NCBI GenBank assembly: GCA_029204225.1
Contig: CM055102.1
Location: 31,862,607 to 31,926,606 of the forward strand
Source: Diphasiastrum complanatum
Taxonomy: Eukaryota > Streptophyta > Lycopodiopsida > Lycopodiales > Lycopodiaceae
DNA length: 64,000 bases
Direction: 5' to 3'
The notes under the pieces are model-generated. The model worked only from the letters and a program-made list of their open reading frames with translations, was not told the origin of the DNA and did no database searches. Position numbers and translations under genes: made by a program. The stretch's first letter is position 1. The number at the start of each line of letters is the position of its first letter. Shown one piece after another: positions 52,246-64,000 of this stretch.

Positions 52246-54390
52246 ATGGGATCTGCTGGAGCATACCTTCTAGAAGCTAGTGAGAGGTTGAATTCTACAA
52301 ATTATGCTATTTGGAAGGTTAGAATAGAGTTACTCTTAGTGCTCCAAGACCTTTATGAGTTCTTGATTGAAGATGAAGATGAACCTCTAGGTGCACAGGA
52401 GTTAGCTAGATACAAGAAGAGATCTAGGCTTGCACTTCATTGTGTGAAGATGAATGTGAGCAATGATTTGTTGAGAGAAGTATCAGCTTGTACTAATGCT
52501 AAAGAGGCTTGGGAGTCTTTAAAATCAATCTATGAGTCTAGCAACACTTCTAGAGTTCTTATGCTTAGAAATCAAATTTTGCAAAGCATGAGGAGAAGTG
52601 AGGAGAGTGCACAGGATTATGTACTCAGAATCAAGTCTCTAAATAGGGAGTTGGCTTCCATTGGAGAGAAGATTCATGATGGAGAGCTTGTACAAATTGT
52701 CCTTAATGGTCTAGGAGATGACTTTGCAAATTTGGTCCAAAGTTTTGCCATCCAAGACACTTTGCCAACTATAGAAAAACTTCACAGTGTATTAGTGGCT
52801 GAAGAGTGTAGGATGCTCCATGCAAAATCTAGGATGAGTTCCTTGTCTTTGCAGGATGGTGATGAGAAAGCCAATTTCTCATTCAAGGGCAAAAAGAAGA
52901 CCAATGGAAAGAAGAAGCATCCAAAGGAGGCCAAAGAAGAGGATGATGCATCAAGCTCAAAGGACAAGTCAAAGCAAAAATGCTTCTTTTGTGGAAAGAA
53001 GGGGCATTATGCATCTAAATGCTACAAGAGGCTAAGAGCACAAGTGGAGGAGGACAAACAAGGAAACCTTGCAAAGGAGGAGGAGGAGGATGAAGTAGAT
53101 GTATTCTTGATGGCATCTACATCCTCACCAACAAGCAATAGCAATTCAAGAGACAATTGGTGGATTGACAGTGGGGCTAGCTCCCACGTGTCTTGTGAAA
53201 AGGACTTTTTCTCAACCTTACACTCATTCAATGATGCTAAAAAGTTTGTCTTTACTGCAAATGATGAAGAGTGTAGGATAGATGGTGTTGGCACCATCTC
53301 TTTGTGTCTAGAATCCTCAAAATGCATGGATCTAGAAAATGTCCTTTATTTACCATCAATCACCAAGAATATGCTTAGTGTTGGTCTACTCTTAGAAAGT
53401 GGTTTGGATGTCCACTTTAAGCATGGTGTTTACTTCATCTTGAAGAATGATGTTTGCATTACAAAGGGATTTAAACATGGAAGATTGTTTAAGTTGGAAG
53501 CTAGTGTTGCTTTTGAAAGAATGAGCTTGGCAAAGGAGGAGATCACTCAAGAGGAGATCTTGGCAAAGTGTGATCTTGCTTGCATTGAGGAGGAGCATCA
53601 AAAGGAGGAAGATTTTGAGGATCAGCCTCAAAGCATGAGAGTTCCAAGGGAGTCCTCAATGACAATGTCCGAGTCATCAAATTGCATGCAAATTGTCCAT
53701 TCAAGTGTGCATCTTGCAAGGGTGGTGAGCATTGGAGAGTCTACTATCTTTGAATACTTTTTGGAAAGTATTAGTAGACATGAGGTGACTTGTTTCTTAC
53801 CTTTAAGATTCATGGTGTTTATTACTTTGTATGACAAGACAATGAAATGGGATGCTTTGAAATCTACATTTGTTGTTGATAAAGCAATTTCATTGGATAA
53901 CTATTTTTGTAATAGTTTGAATAACGTCATAAAAGATGAAACATCATTTGTATTGGAAATCTTTGGGTCCACATGCTTTGAGCATGATTATTCCAAAGAT
54001 TATCCTATTTCAATGATAGGAATAATACTAGAGTTTTGCTCTTCAAGTAGAGATTGTAGAATCTACTTGTTTTCAGCCAAAGAATTTGTCAATGGTGGAA
54101 ATGTGATCTTTCAAGAGTGGAAGATTTGTAAACTTGAAGAAGCACCTTTGGATCAACACTTTATTCAATTCATTGATGGTTTGGAGTCAAGTCAAGTGGA
54201 GGAGCAAGCTCAAGACCCGAGGACTCCAAGAAGAACTTTGAGTATCAAGATGGAGCCATCTAGGCTCAATCATATGGATCAAGCAAGACAAGTTGTCTTT
54301 AGCAACATTATTTATGCACTTAATATTTTAATTGATGTATCTTCAAGTGCACAAAATGCCTTGGAATCCATGGCTTGGCATGATGTTTAG
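52246..54390 (+). CDS. Copia-B Gag-protease with remodelled integrase
   Basis: The frame opens at 52,222; the likely start is the Met at 52,246 (MGSAGAYLLEASERLNSTNY), which aligns with the Copia-A gag start. Gag runs to about residue 240 (KEAWESLKSIYESSNTSRVL, LVQIVLNGLGDDFANLVQSF). A CCHC knuckle CFFCGKKGHYASKC follows at about residue 254 (counting from 52,222), and the protease WWIDSGASSHVSC at about 315. The protease end VLYLPSITKNMLSVG is intact. The rest aligns only in outline with integrase. CMQIVHSSVHLARV replaces the first Asp block, and no DNGGEY or NGVAERKN block is present. ETSFVLEIFGSTCFEHDY, CRIYLFSAKEFVNGGNVIFQ and MEPSRLNHMDQARQVVFS correspond to its C-terminal part and linker. 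It stops at 54,390 with no RT. Gag and protease look functional; an integrase function is not expected. Confidence 0.88.
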   Translation: MGSAGAYLLEASERLNSTNYAIWKVRIELLLVLQDLYEFLIEDEDEPLGAQELARYKKRSRLALHCVKMNVSNDLLREVSACTNAKEAWESLKSIYESSNTSRVLMLRNQILQSMRRSEESAQDYVLRIKSLNRELASIGEKIHDGELVQIVLNGLGDDFANLVQSFAIQDTLPTIEKLHSVLVAEECRMLHAKSRMSSLSLQDGDEKANFSFKGKKKTNGKKKHPKEAKEEDDASSSKDKSKQKCFFCGKKGHYASKCYKRLRAQVEEDKQGNLAKEEEEDEVDVFLMASTSSPTSNSNSRDNWWIDSGASSHVSCEKDFFSTLHSFNDAKKFVFTANDEECRIDGVGTISLCLESSKCMDLENVLYLPSITKNMLSVGLLLESGLDVHFKHGVYFILKNDVCITKGFKHGRLFKLEASVAFERMSLAKEEITQEEILAKCDLACIEEEHQKEEDFEDQPQSMRVPRESSMTMSESSNCMQIVHSSVHLARVVSIGESTIFEYFLESISRHEVTCFLPLRFMVFITLYDKTMKWDALKSTFVVDKAISLDNYFCNSLNNVIKDETSFVLEIFGSTCFEHDYSKDYPISMIGIILEFCSSSRDCRIYLFSAKEFVNGGNVIFQEWKICKLEEAPLDQHFIQFIDGLESSQVEEQAQDPRTPRRTLSIKMEPSRLNHMDQARQVVFSNIIYALNILIDVSSSAQNALESMAWHDV

Positions 54391-54572
54391 TTTTGAAGTG
54401 TGCTACATGTATATAGACAAATTTATGGAACATCTTGTAAGGGATCCTCTAAGAGGTGGTGAAAGATCCTTCATGGACATCATTCTCTATTGGAGTCTCA
54501 AAAGTTCCTTCTTTGTAGCTGGATTTTTTAGACACTTCTAAAAGCTTTCATTGATCTATCAAGAGATTTGTA

Positions 54573-54586
54573 AATTTGAGGAGGAG
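54573..54586 (+). other. Copia-B polypurine tract
   Basis: AATTTGAGGAGGAG immediately before the TG of the 3' LTR; standard plus-strand primer position. Between the ORF stop and this site (54,391-54,572) only short remnants occur (DPLRGGERSFMDI, resembling the region before RNase H). Confidence 0.85.
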
Positions 54587-55286
54587 TGTGAAGAATTGCC
54601 AAAAATTGGCAAATCTAGCCTGATCAAAAACCATGTAGAATAGTGTAAATTGTGTACACAAGTGGGTCCCACACATGTGAGGCCATGATGCCACATGGGA
54701 AACTCATCCTAATGTAGGTTAGGTCAAGTCAAGAGATTTGGTCATGTCTATTTGGTGGTCATCCCTACTTTATAGGACCTACACCTAAGTTTAAGGTGAA
54801 AATTTGACCAACTAGCTACCTACCAAGCATAACTCTAGGAAATAGACTAGGGTTTCATTTTAGGTAAGGAGAGTGAGTTCACTTCCTTATTACATGCTGG
54901 AAATCCACCTAACTTCAAGAAGGAAGTCGAATTTGCTATGTATTCCCTCTCTCCATAGTGAGAAGATAGAAAAATTTTGGAGCTCATTGGCAATCTCAAG
55001 CTAGTTCACTATGTACATTGAGTTTTTGTGATCCAAATGAAACCAAATCAATATCTACTTGTTTCTCAGGTTGAAGGCCGTACTACAGCCTGTAGTACAC
55101 ACATGTGGGCTCGGATTTCAATGTTTATCAATGCTTTTGATTGTTAATGCTTGTTGTTTGTCAAATTGCCAATCTAGATCAACTTTTTTGTGTCTAGTTT
55201 TTTGATAGATTGTTAAGCAAGCATCCAATCACTCTTGTGGATCTTTTGTAGACCCATTTATGGTCCTAAAGGACAGTACTTTCACA
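54587..55286 (+). repeat. Copia-B 3' LTR
   Basis: 700 bp, same ends as the 5' LTR, followed by GATTA. A one-base deletion (TTAGGTAAGG for TTAGGTCAAGG) and about 13 substitutions distinguish the copies. Confidence 0.95.
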
Positions 55287-55291
55287 GATTA

Positions 55292-55988
55292 CTCCTCCTC
55301 TTTGAACCTGTTCTAATGCACTTAGCACTCACACTCCTCTCAACAAATGAAGGAATAGTGAAATCACAAAGATTTAGAACCTTGCAATGTTATCTCTCTT
55401 TAAACTAGTCAATTTACGCATAGATTTTTTATTAATTTGATCAACACATGATCAAACACAATAGATTAAACCTAAGATATGAAAATTGATGACACGCACA
55501 ATTTGAAGAGCTTATTCCATTTAATCCTATTGAATTAACAAAAAACCATATATGCAAAATAATTGACAGTGCTCATCTATATAGGGAAACATTTTTTTCC
55601 AAGGAGAGCAAAGTTCATCCACAATTGAAAATTTTTCATTCAATAAAGGAGATTGATCATCCACATGGGGAGCATAGCCCACTCACTAGTGGAGATTGTC
55701 AATTTAGAAACTAGAAACAACAATGTAGCTTGAATATAAATGAAATCTTTAACAAATAAAGAGCTTGTTTTGTTGAATCACATAAAAAACATTAATCTCT
55801 GTCCCTGGAATGTAAATGACTGGAAACACCTGAAAATCGCTCTAGATTACGTAGATCCGACCACAACACAAAGTTACAAGAGATTTGATCAACATAAATG
55901 TAAAAAAACGCACAAAATCATGCTACATTGAAAATAGATCAACAATACTACTAATTTTGGAAAATTTGTTATTTTTGTTTGTCAATAA
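55292..55988 (-). other. Copia-C 5' leader
   Basis: About 700 bases between the Copia-C PBS and the point where Copia-B interrupts it. No convincing ORF on the minus strand; a 63-codon plus-strand ORF has no family resemblance. It is consistent with an untranslated leader. Confidence 0.5.
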
Positions 55989-56000
55989 GCTCTGATACCA
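55989..56000 (-). other. Copia-C primer-binding site
   Basis: GCTCTGATACCA on the plus strand, i.e. TGGTATCAGAGC on the minus strand, the canonical initiator tRNA-Met site. It abuts an LTR edge (TGTGAAAATTC on plus), which fixes Copia-C as a minus-strand element. Confidence 0.88.
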
Positions 56001-56387
56001 TGTGAAAATTCAAGATCTAATTATGATCCTAAATATGGATCTAGGCCAATAGTAGTTGTACACAAATCACTTGTCAAATGGATAAACAATTTCTACACAA
56101 TCTCACGAGTTTGATCAAAATCGTTCTACCAAAATGAAATAGAATCAAAAGCTATTCAATACATGATAAGAGCTTATCCAATTCTCTATTAATAGGTTGC
56201 ACAACAACAACAAATCATTTGTTTCCTTCCTCCAATAGAGATTGAACAAACATACATAAAATATTCTCCTCAAATGTAGAAGAGAACGAAAGACAAAAAG
56301 ATAGCATTGCCTCCAAAACTTCCAAAAGTGAAATGCCTCGTAGGTTTTACATTCTCCACGCCCTACCTACTATTTATAGCTAAAAGT

Positions 56388-56466
<79 letters not shown>

Positions 56467-56606
56467 TTCGCCTAACTTATCCAAAACTTGACCTAAACTA
56501 GTCATATTGGCCAAAATTGCTAAGTAAAGCTAAACATGATCTTTTTGTATGTACAAGTGACTAAGTGAACTTGGATCCAACTTAAAAATGGTCATGCACA
56601 CTTGTT
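56001..56606 (-). repeat. Copia-C 5' LTR (truncated)
   Basis: Inner part of the LTR. It starts on plus with TGTGAAAATTCAAG at the PBS. 56,460-56,600 matches 49,355-49,495 of the other LTR, and similarity stops at GGTCATG near 56,606. The outer part is missing. It contains the CT microsatellite. Confidence 0.6.
56389..56461 (+). repeat. (CT)36 microsatellite
   Basis: An uninterrupted 73-base CT dinucleotide run inside the truncated Copia-C LTR. It generates a spurious Leu/Ser ORF. Confidence 0.97.
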
Positions 56607-56944
56607 TTACATGTGTGAAATATCCATGTGCACTTTATTTTTATTAGAAATAATCCAACATGTGGTTGTCTAGAAGCTTTTAGAACAAAAAATATGTCAT
56701 GTTTCATTGGCAAACTAGAAAATCAATGTAGTGCAAGTTAGATCTCATCCAATGGAAGCACATTTAGATGCCTTCAATGTGACAATGCTCCACTTTGCAT
56801 GAGGCTTGACAAACAAAAATATACAAAAGAACGCGACTTGGACAAGATTTGAGTAGTGCGTGGTGTTGTTTTGACCATGTTTTTTAATTCGGAAAATGCA
56901 TGACAGAATATTAGTACATGCGGTACTTTTTTCTAGAATGACTA

Positions 56945-58290
56945 GTGGATATTTTCTACATTTCAAATATGTTTGGCATTTTTTGGCATCTTATTAAGTT
57001 GTACACTTATATTGCTACAGAATTCAATCTATGCAAACTATTGCAACTTGATCTTAAAGCTCATGTTTTGTTTTGGCACTTGTTGAATCATGTAATGTCT
57101 AGACATAAGGAGTTGCCAGTTCCAGTTATAGGATTCATGGCTGATGAGGCAATTTGGATTGCCTTTCACACAGTTTATGGAGATGATCCCAACACACCTT
57201 TGGTGGACCGTGAAAGATCTTGTCTATCTCATTTCATGGATATTGTTCATAAGCACACTGAAAAATACATAAAAATGGAATCCAGAGAATCACATATTGC
57301 TTTATTTCAAAAAGTGGAAAAATGCTGAGCAAGTCAAAAGTTAACGAAGTATTCAACCAAACACGCAATTGGTGAAAAATTGGTAACGCATATGAAAATA
57401 AATTCAGTATGGTGCCAAGTAGAATACACAAATGGAAAATTTTTACTGTCATGCTAAGGTTGAGTACATCTTCCCTTCTAGCATTACTTAAATTTGGTTA
57501 TAACATTTTGATGGTTGTGATGTGGATGATGGACCTCAAAGAGGACAATGACACCAATCACAAATTTGTTTGAGGTTGTGCGCAATGTTTGGAAATCTGT
57601 GAATGTTTATTCAACTAGATTAAGCTTATAAGATGCTGCAGTTGAGGCAATTTTACAAAGTGCCAAAAGAAAAGTATTTTTTTTACTAGACATCATAGGC
57701 TCAAGTTCCTCACTACAAAATCTGATAGAAAAAATGAGATTAGCCAAAAGTCTTCAATTGTTGGTGCCTTGTTTTCAAGGATTATATTTAATTTTATTGA
57801 AACAACTGATCTTTGCTACTATTGACAATACTAGTAATTCCATTGTCGAATATGTTAGATGCAAAAAACATTGGATGAGTTGGAATGTGGATCATGAAAA
57901 TGTCTTGCATCAACCAAATGTGAAATACATCTCAAAAATGCATAGGCATAGACATCCTCTAAAGGTAGTCATAAAAACATCTCGTCAAATTTATGCTCAA
58001 AAGTTGTTTCCTTTTTACATCTGCAAAGTCTCAAATTTGCACCATGATAGCTTTGTGGGCTATACATAGAGTCAATGTAAGGCCTTAGTCATGTAAAATG
58101 TCAAGGAATGAAATCTAGGGATAGGTGTAGGCGTGATAGCCCAATTACTATCACTGTTGCTCCATGTTTCTTTGGAAAAGGAATATATGTCAAAGGTAAA
58201 ACAAATCAATTCATGTGGTTATGTGCTATTGATGTTAGATGCACATGGTCAATGAATAACATTGTATAACCACCTCCACCAATAAAATGA
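56945..58290 (+). pseudogene. Possible MULE-like transposase remnant
   Basis: The first frame (to 57,328) reads HVLFWHLLNHVMSRHKELP, then VPVIGFMADEAIWIAFHTVY and RERSCLSHFMDIVHKHTEKY. A D-E within a hydrophobic strand followed by a C..H block resembles the MULE/FAR1-type transposase layout (..D..A...F...C..H). After stops, related-looking pieces follow (TNLFEVVRNVWKSVNVYS, DAAVEAILQSAKRKVFF, then KVSNLHHDSFVGYT). I am not sure of the family; other gene remnants are possible. It is interrupted by at least six stops. Confidence 0.3.
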
Positions 58291-58930
58291 AATTTTTTTG
58301 TTCATATAGGAACTAATCTGACCAAAATGAATTTGATTGTTCAAAAATAATGTGGGTTACATTTTGAAGACTAGAACAAATCTAGTAAATCCAACATCCA
58401 CTGTCTTCTCCTACCACTATAATAAATATTGACATTGAAGACTAGAATATTGATTCTGAACATCACATATGAGATCCTAGCAAAAGAAAGAACATGCGAA
58501 AGAGGCCTAGTGTTTCTGTTGCTGCCAAAGACAGAATTAGTAGAGGACTGAGTTTGAAATGCAAAGTACTACAAGTCGACAGTTAATTAGAACAATGATT
58601 TGAAATTTTTTAGATTTTTAAATAGAGCTAGCAATAGCGTGTGATCAACATACCAAGTGACCATGAGTTGCAAACCGTCATGCACATGTCTTGATTTTAT
58701 TAAAAACATGTGTAATCAAATGAGTATGTCTCATGCAAGCATATATACTATGTTTTTTTCAAGTCAAATGATTGAACATGTTCATCCAACAACCATGATT
58801 GTGAGCAATTGGAAAATATTCTCCGTGATATGCAAGTTCTACATGATATGCAAGAGATAAGGGATACGGATGTTATCATTCTTGCAACACTCCAAAGAGC
58901 AAGAAAGAGCAAGGGTAGACAAAAGACAAG
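58291..58930. other. No recognised feature
   Basis: AT-rich DNA with short ORFs only; nothing supported on either strand. Confidence 0.4.
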
Positions 58931-58940
58931 CTTGACATCA

Positions 58941-59163
58941 GCAATGTTTCACGAATCGGCGATTCGAACAAGGAATCTAGGTTCCAATCGGCCGATTCGA
59001 ACCGGAAACCTGTTCGAGTCAGTTATCGTTTTAAAAAAAATTCAAATCAGCCCCAAAAGAGAAAAATGTTCGAATCGGCCGATTCGAACCTGACCTGGCT
59101 GGTTCGAACTGGTTCGAACCGGTTGAATTAGCCGATTCGAACCGGTCCATGAAACATTGAAAC
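58941..59163. mobile_element. MITE-like element rich in TTCGAA
   Basis: Ends are inverted: CAATGTTTCACGAATCGG at the left, and CCATGAAACATTG at the right as its counterpart. ACATCAG occurs at 58,934-58,940 and again at 59,164-59,170, a plausible 7-bp duplication. The interior repeats GGCCGATTCGAACC and GGTTCGAACCGG in both orientations. It has no coding capacity. The exact right end is uncertain by about 4 bp. Confidence 0.5.
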
Positions 59164-59169
59164 ACATCA

Positions 59170-60190
59170 GATGAGAAGGATAAGTTGCTTACAAGGCTGC
59201 TTTAGAGGAGAAAGATTCATTACATTTTTCAAATGATCCAAGAAACATTTCTGCTTTAACGTTGGTGATTCAGTATTTCTGCTTTAACGTTAGATGGAGT
59301 ATGTATATGATAAAGTTGGAAGTGCAGTCACTTGACTGGTTGATAAAACATAAACAAAAACCTTGGTAGAGTTACCAATGCAAAGAAAAAACTTGCTTGT
59401 AGCAATGCCACAAGGCCTTCTATCTTTAAATCTTACGGTTTTCAAAGCTTAAAAGTGCCATTGACCATCCTGGTTGATAGCAGTGAAAAAAAGCCCAGAA
59501 AAGGATCTCCCTAAATCTTACTATTTTCAGAAATGCCGTTAACCATCCTTGTTTGAGAGCAATGCAACAAGTCCTTGTCTATATAGATCCTAGTTTTTTC
59601 AGAACTTTAAAAAGTACTATGGCCATAGTTTATACAGCCGCATGTGGTAGCGAATTACACATTATATAGTCTGTTGCATATCAATGGAGTCCAGCCACAA
59701 AGTCTTAAGCTATCAATCTCATCATGCATACCAAATGCTACAACATCCGTACTCACCTGGTCAGCACCCTTGGGATGGTGCAGGTCACATGCACAAACAT
59801 ATGTCTGTGATTGTGTGTTCGTATCCCTGTCTATACCTACAGACTAAACAGCATTGTAAACGAAGCGTTTATAACTCTTAAAACACTAGATTCAGAAGTT
59901 CCTCACTAAAAACACTGCACCAAAGAGGAAAATGAAAACACAGCATGAGTATTTTTGTTACACACTGAAGTCCATGTGTGCTAACCATCAGACACCATTA
60001 TTTAGATTATTTCACTTCTCCTGATAACATCAAGCATGATATAAATTCCATCCAGTAAACACTTTCTATATAATAAGAATTTGAAGTCAAAACATAACTC
60101 TCCCCAAAAAACTGTTCTCTTTAAATCATAATATACTCACTAGCAAATCTTGACACAACAGTTACTATCTATCTAAAAGTAGTCTCAAAC
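59170..60190. other. No recognised feature downstream of RPS18
   Basis: Intergenic stretch; short direct similarities (TTTCTGCTTTAACGTT twice near 59,250 and 59,278). The RPS18 3' UTR probably starts its right part at about 60,323 and runs leftward. Confidence 0.4.
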
Positions 60191-60323
60191 CTAAGAGCAT
60201 GTACTGAACTGTCTACCAATATTTTGAAACGACCTCACTCTCGTCACGTGCACATAACTAGCAATTGTCTTTCGCAGAAATTGATTGAATCTAGATGTCG
60301 TACATGATGACCAATCTTCACTC

Positions 60324-62540
<2,217 letters not shown>

Positions 62541-62780
62541 GGCGACTGCAGCGATGGCCGGAGACGCGAAAGCTTGGAACTATGTCGCCGCAAACCACAC
62601 TCAGCCGCTACGAAACAAACCCTACCCTCCCAAAACAACGAAAGATAAAATAAGTAGCAAAAATAAGGAAAGACTCAAACCCTAGGCCCTTGCCCCTCCT
62701 CTGTGTGAAATGGGTTTTACTTGATCTGGTTTTTCACATGGATCCCAACGGAGGGGTCATGACCAATGGGGCCCAAGGTA
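62541..62780 (-). promoter_or_regulatory. RPS18 5' UTR/promoter with telo-boxes
   Basis: Upstream of the ATG the plus strand carries AAACCCTA twice (62,618-62,625 and 62,678-62,685), i.e. TAGGGTTT toward the gene, and GGCCCA at 62,770-62,775 (TGGGCC toward the gene). Telo-boxes near the transcription start combined with site II elements are known hallmarks of plant ribosomal protein promoters. The transcription start is probably in 62.55-62.70 kb. Confidence 0.7.
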
Positions 62781-63361
62781 GAGAGACTTTAGAGGGGATC
62801 ATTGTATACCATCATTGGCAAGTTTGTGATGGTGCAAACACCATCCAAGGGTGGTGGTGGGAGCTGCATCACCTCTTCATGTATTAAATTCACCTACAAC
62901 AAATCATCGAGAGAAATTGATGAGGATGTAACAAGTTTCTGGAATTCGTACTTTTTCAAGTGTTTTTTTTGCAAGTGTCATGTGTGGCCTTTTGTGTTTG
63001 GAACAGTTTATGCAGTCCGATCCTGCTTGCATTGGGGTTTTCCAATGTTTCTTTGTAGCTTGTTTTTTGTTTGATGAAATGGTTTGAGCTACGCGTTTGA
63101 TTTTCTGGTTTATGTAGAAATCAAGTGCTTCACTGTCAAAGTGGCAACTGAACATTCAAAATTGTAGGCATGGATAACCCCTTGTTTTGTTATATGGCGT
63201 GGCAACAAAGGGATCTTTTGGAGACAAAAGTTGGTTTGCCCAACGAATGGAAAAAAGAAGTGTATTCATTACATTCAAAATTCTAAAATGTGAAAAATTT
63301 TAAAATTCCCTTTGGATGTCTATACCTATTTTCCTTATTTCAAAGGGCTTAAAGTATACGG

Positions 63362-63412
63362 GAAGGCGGGGGCCTTTTGCTTTTTGAGTCCGAACGCGGA
63401 AGGCCCCCGCCC
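63362..63412. repeat. GC-rich inverted repeat
   Basis: GGCGGGGGCCTT and AAGGCCCCCGCC, 12-bp arms around a loop of about 27 bases, in an otherwise AT-rich region. Unknown origin. Confidence 0.6.
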
Positions 63413-63714
63413 GTGGTAAAGCATTTAAAAAAAATTTACCTACATAAGAGAAAGTTCCGAAGTTACCTTTCGTCGTTGTTTTCATCGTTTCTCTCCCTGT
63501 TTTCAATGCATCGATCCTGACATGGCATGTATAGTAGAAAAATACAAGCCTTTTTCTGGATCAAAAGGAGCTCATTTCTTGAAGCGCGCCTGTTTGAACG
63601 AAGCCATTTCTTGAAGCTCTAGCTTGAAAGAAAATCAGATTTCGTGTACAGGCATCTGCTTACCTTTGATAAAAATATTTGTCAATTTACCTTTGTGGTA
63701 AAACAGTTTTTGAT

Positions 63715-63744
63715 GAGGAACCTTACATAGATGTAAGGTTCCTC
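63715..63744. repeat. 30-bp near-perfect palindrome
   Basis: GAGGAACCTTACAT then AGATGTAAGGTTCCTC: 14-bp arms separated by 2 bases. Could form a stable hairpin. No coding context. Confidence 0.75.
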
Positions 63745-64000
63745 TGATGTGTCAAGTTGGTTATGCAAGTTTTGCACTAGACAGTTGTCAAATTCTGCCA
63801 ATTAAGGTTGCTTCTAAATACATAGGAAATTTTTTTTGAAGTGCTTTACGTATGTGAAATCCATAGCGAGAATTTGTCCAAAGAAAATATGAATAATAAT
63901 GAAACTCATCTTTGCTTATAACGTTCTGATGTATGTTGTGATTAAAAATGAGAACATGGAGGGCTGCAGCCATTCATCGATGCCCAAGAGGTGAACAATA

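Larger units (their letters stand above)
50567..55286 (+). mobile_element. Copia-B: young non-autonomous copia element
   Basis: Complete element on the plus strand. TSD GATTA is at 50,562-50,566 and 55,287-55,291. The LTRs are 701 and 700 bp with TGTGAAGAATTGCC..CTTTCACA ends and about 98% identity by eye (roughly 14 differences). PBS follows the 5' LTR and PPT precedes the 3' LTR. The interior holds one long ORF (gag, zinc knuckle, protease, integrase remnant). Reverse transcriptase and RNase H are absent, so it must use enzymes from a related element. It is inserted in the 5' leader of Copia-C. The low LTR divergence indicates recent transposition. Confidence 0.95.
62781..64000. other. Intergenic DNA with two hairpins
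   Basis: No gene supported. A GC-rich inverted repeat sits at 63,362-63,412 (GGCGGGGGCCTT / AAGGCCCCCGCC), and a 30-bp palindrome at 63,715-63,744. Confidence 0.5.

Noticed and set aside
56307-56501. Leu/Ser repeat ORF
   Set aside because: Generated by the CT microsatellite.
58941-59163. tRNA gene cluster
   Set aside because: Only B-box-like words are present; no cloverleaf, A box or anticodon arm could be drawn.

Overview
This window is nuclear DNA of a land plant, about one third G+C. It is dominated by LTR retrotransposons in several stages of decay. One clearly intact host gene is present, encoding cytosolic ribosomal protein uS13 (RPS18), on the minus strand at 60.3-62.5 kb. A 1.5-2 kb block of chloroplast DNA (ndhA exon 2, ndhI, start of ndhG) lies at 32.3-33.8 kb and may reach 34.3 kb. 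Its NdhI copy has the long C-terminal tail ending NVTNF that I recall from seed-free land plants. A bryophyte, lycophyte or fern is therefore my best guess, but this is inference; the species cannot be named from the window.

Layout. 0-1.3 kb: copia integrase fragment (minus). 1.3-2.3 kb: probable LTR end with a tRNA-Met primer-binding site. 2.3-6.2 kb: broken host-like exons on the plus strand (a Cys/His zinc-finger-like exon, an acidic C-terminal exon, an FCP1-type phosphatase exon) separated by introns full of TTTGGTAC motifs. 7.8-14.0 kb: full-length copia element 'Copia-A' (minus) with two LTRs and a CCAAG target-site duplication. 14.1-21.0 kb: a broken gypsy element in two head-to-head halves, with RT/RNase H and a coiled-coil ORF on minus and gag/protease on plus. 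21-29 kb: AT-rich DNA, an array of CTATGCTGAGCATAG palindromes, a copia integrase remnant, and a gene-poor stretch of short tandem duplications. 29.4 kb: truncated galacturonosyltransferase-like (GT8) pseudogene. 31.5 kb: MITE-like inverted-repeat element. 32-34 kb: plastid DNA. 35.0-38.9 kb: Helitron Rep/helicase (HUH endonuclease plus PIF1-like helicase) with a few stops and frameshifts. 39.1-40.5 kb: on the same strand, an intact-looking three-exon ORF of unknown family and a GIY-YIG nuclease ORF. 41.3-42.1 kb: methyltransferase pseudogene (minus). 42.2-46.3 kb: nested tandem repeats. 46.8-56.6 kb: copia elements nested in one another. 57-58.3 kb: an unidentified, possibly MULE-like remnant. 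58.9 kb: a MITE-like element rich in TTCGAA. 60.3-62.5 kb: RPS18 with telo-box and site-II promoter motifs.

The nested block at 46.8-56.6 kb can be read in detail. A minus-strand copia element ('Copia-C') has its PBS and inner LTR at 56.0 kb and its PPT and inner LTR at 49.97 kb. Its coding part is reduced to the gag N-terminus joined to the RNase H C-terminus. The complementary piece (integrase, RT and RNase H N-part, then gag middle) lies next to it on the plus strand with nearly reciprocal breakpoints. A young non-autonomous copia element, 'Copia-B' (50,567-55,286; LTRs about 98% identical; GATTA duplication), is inserted just upstream of the Copia-C gag start. Copia-B keeps one open 722-codon frame: gag, zinc knuckle and protease, then a remodelled integrase remnant. 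It has no reverse transcriptase.

The most interesting candidate for something undescribed is the 35.0-40.5 kb block: a Helitron replicase followed on the same strand by an intron-containing unknown gene and a GIY-YIG nuclease.
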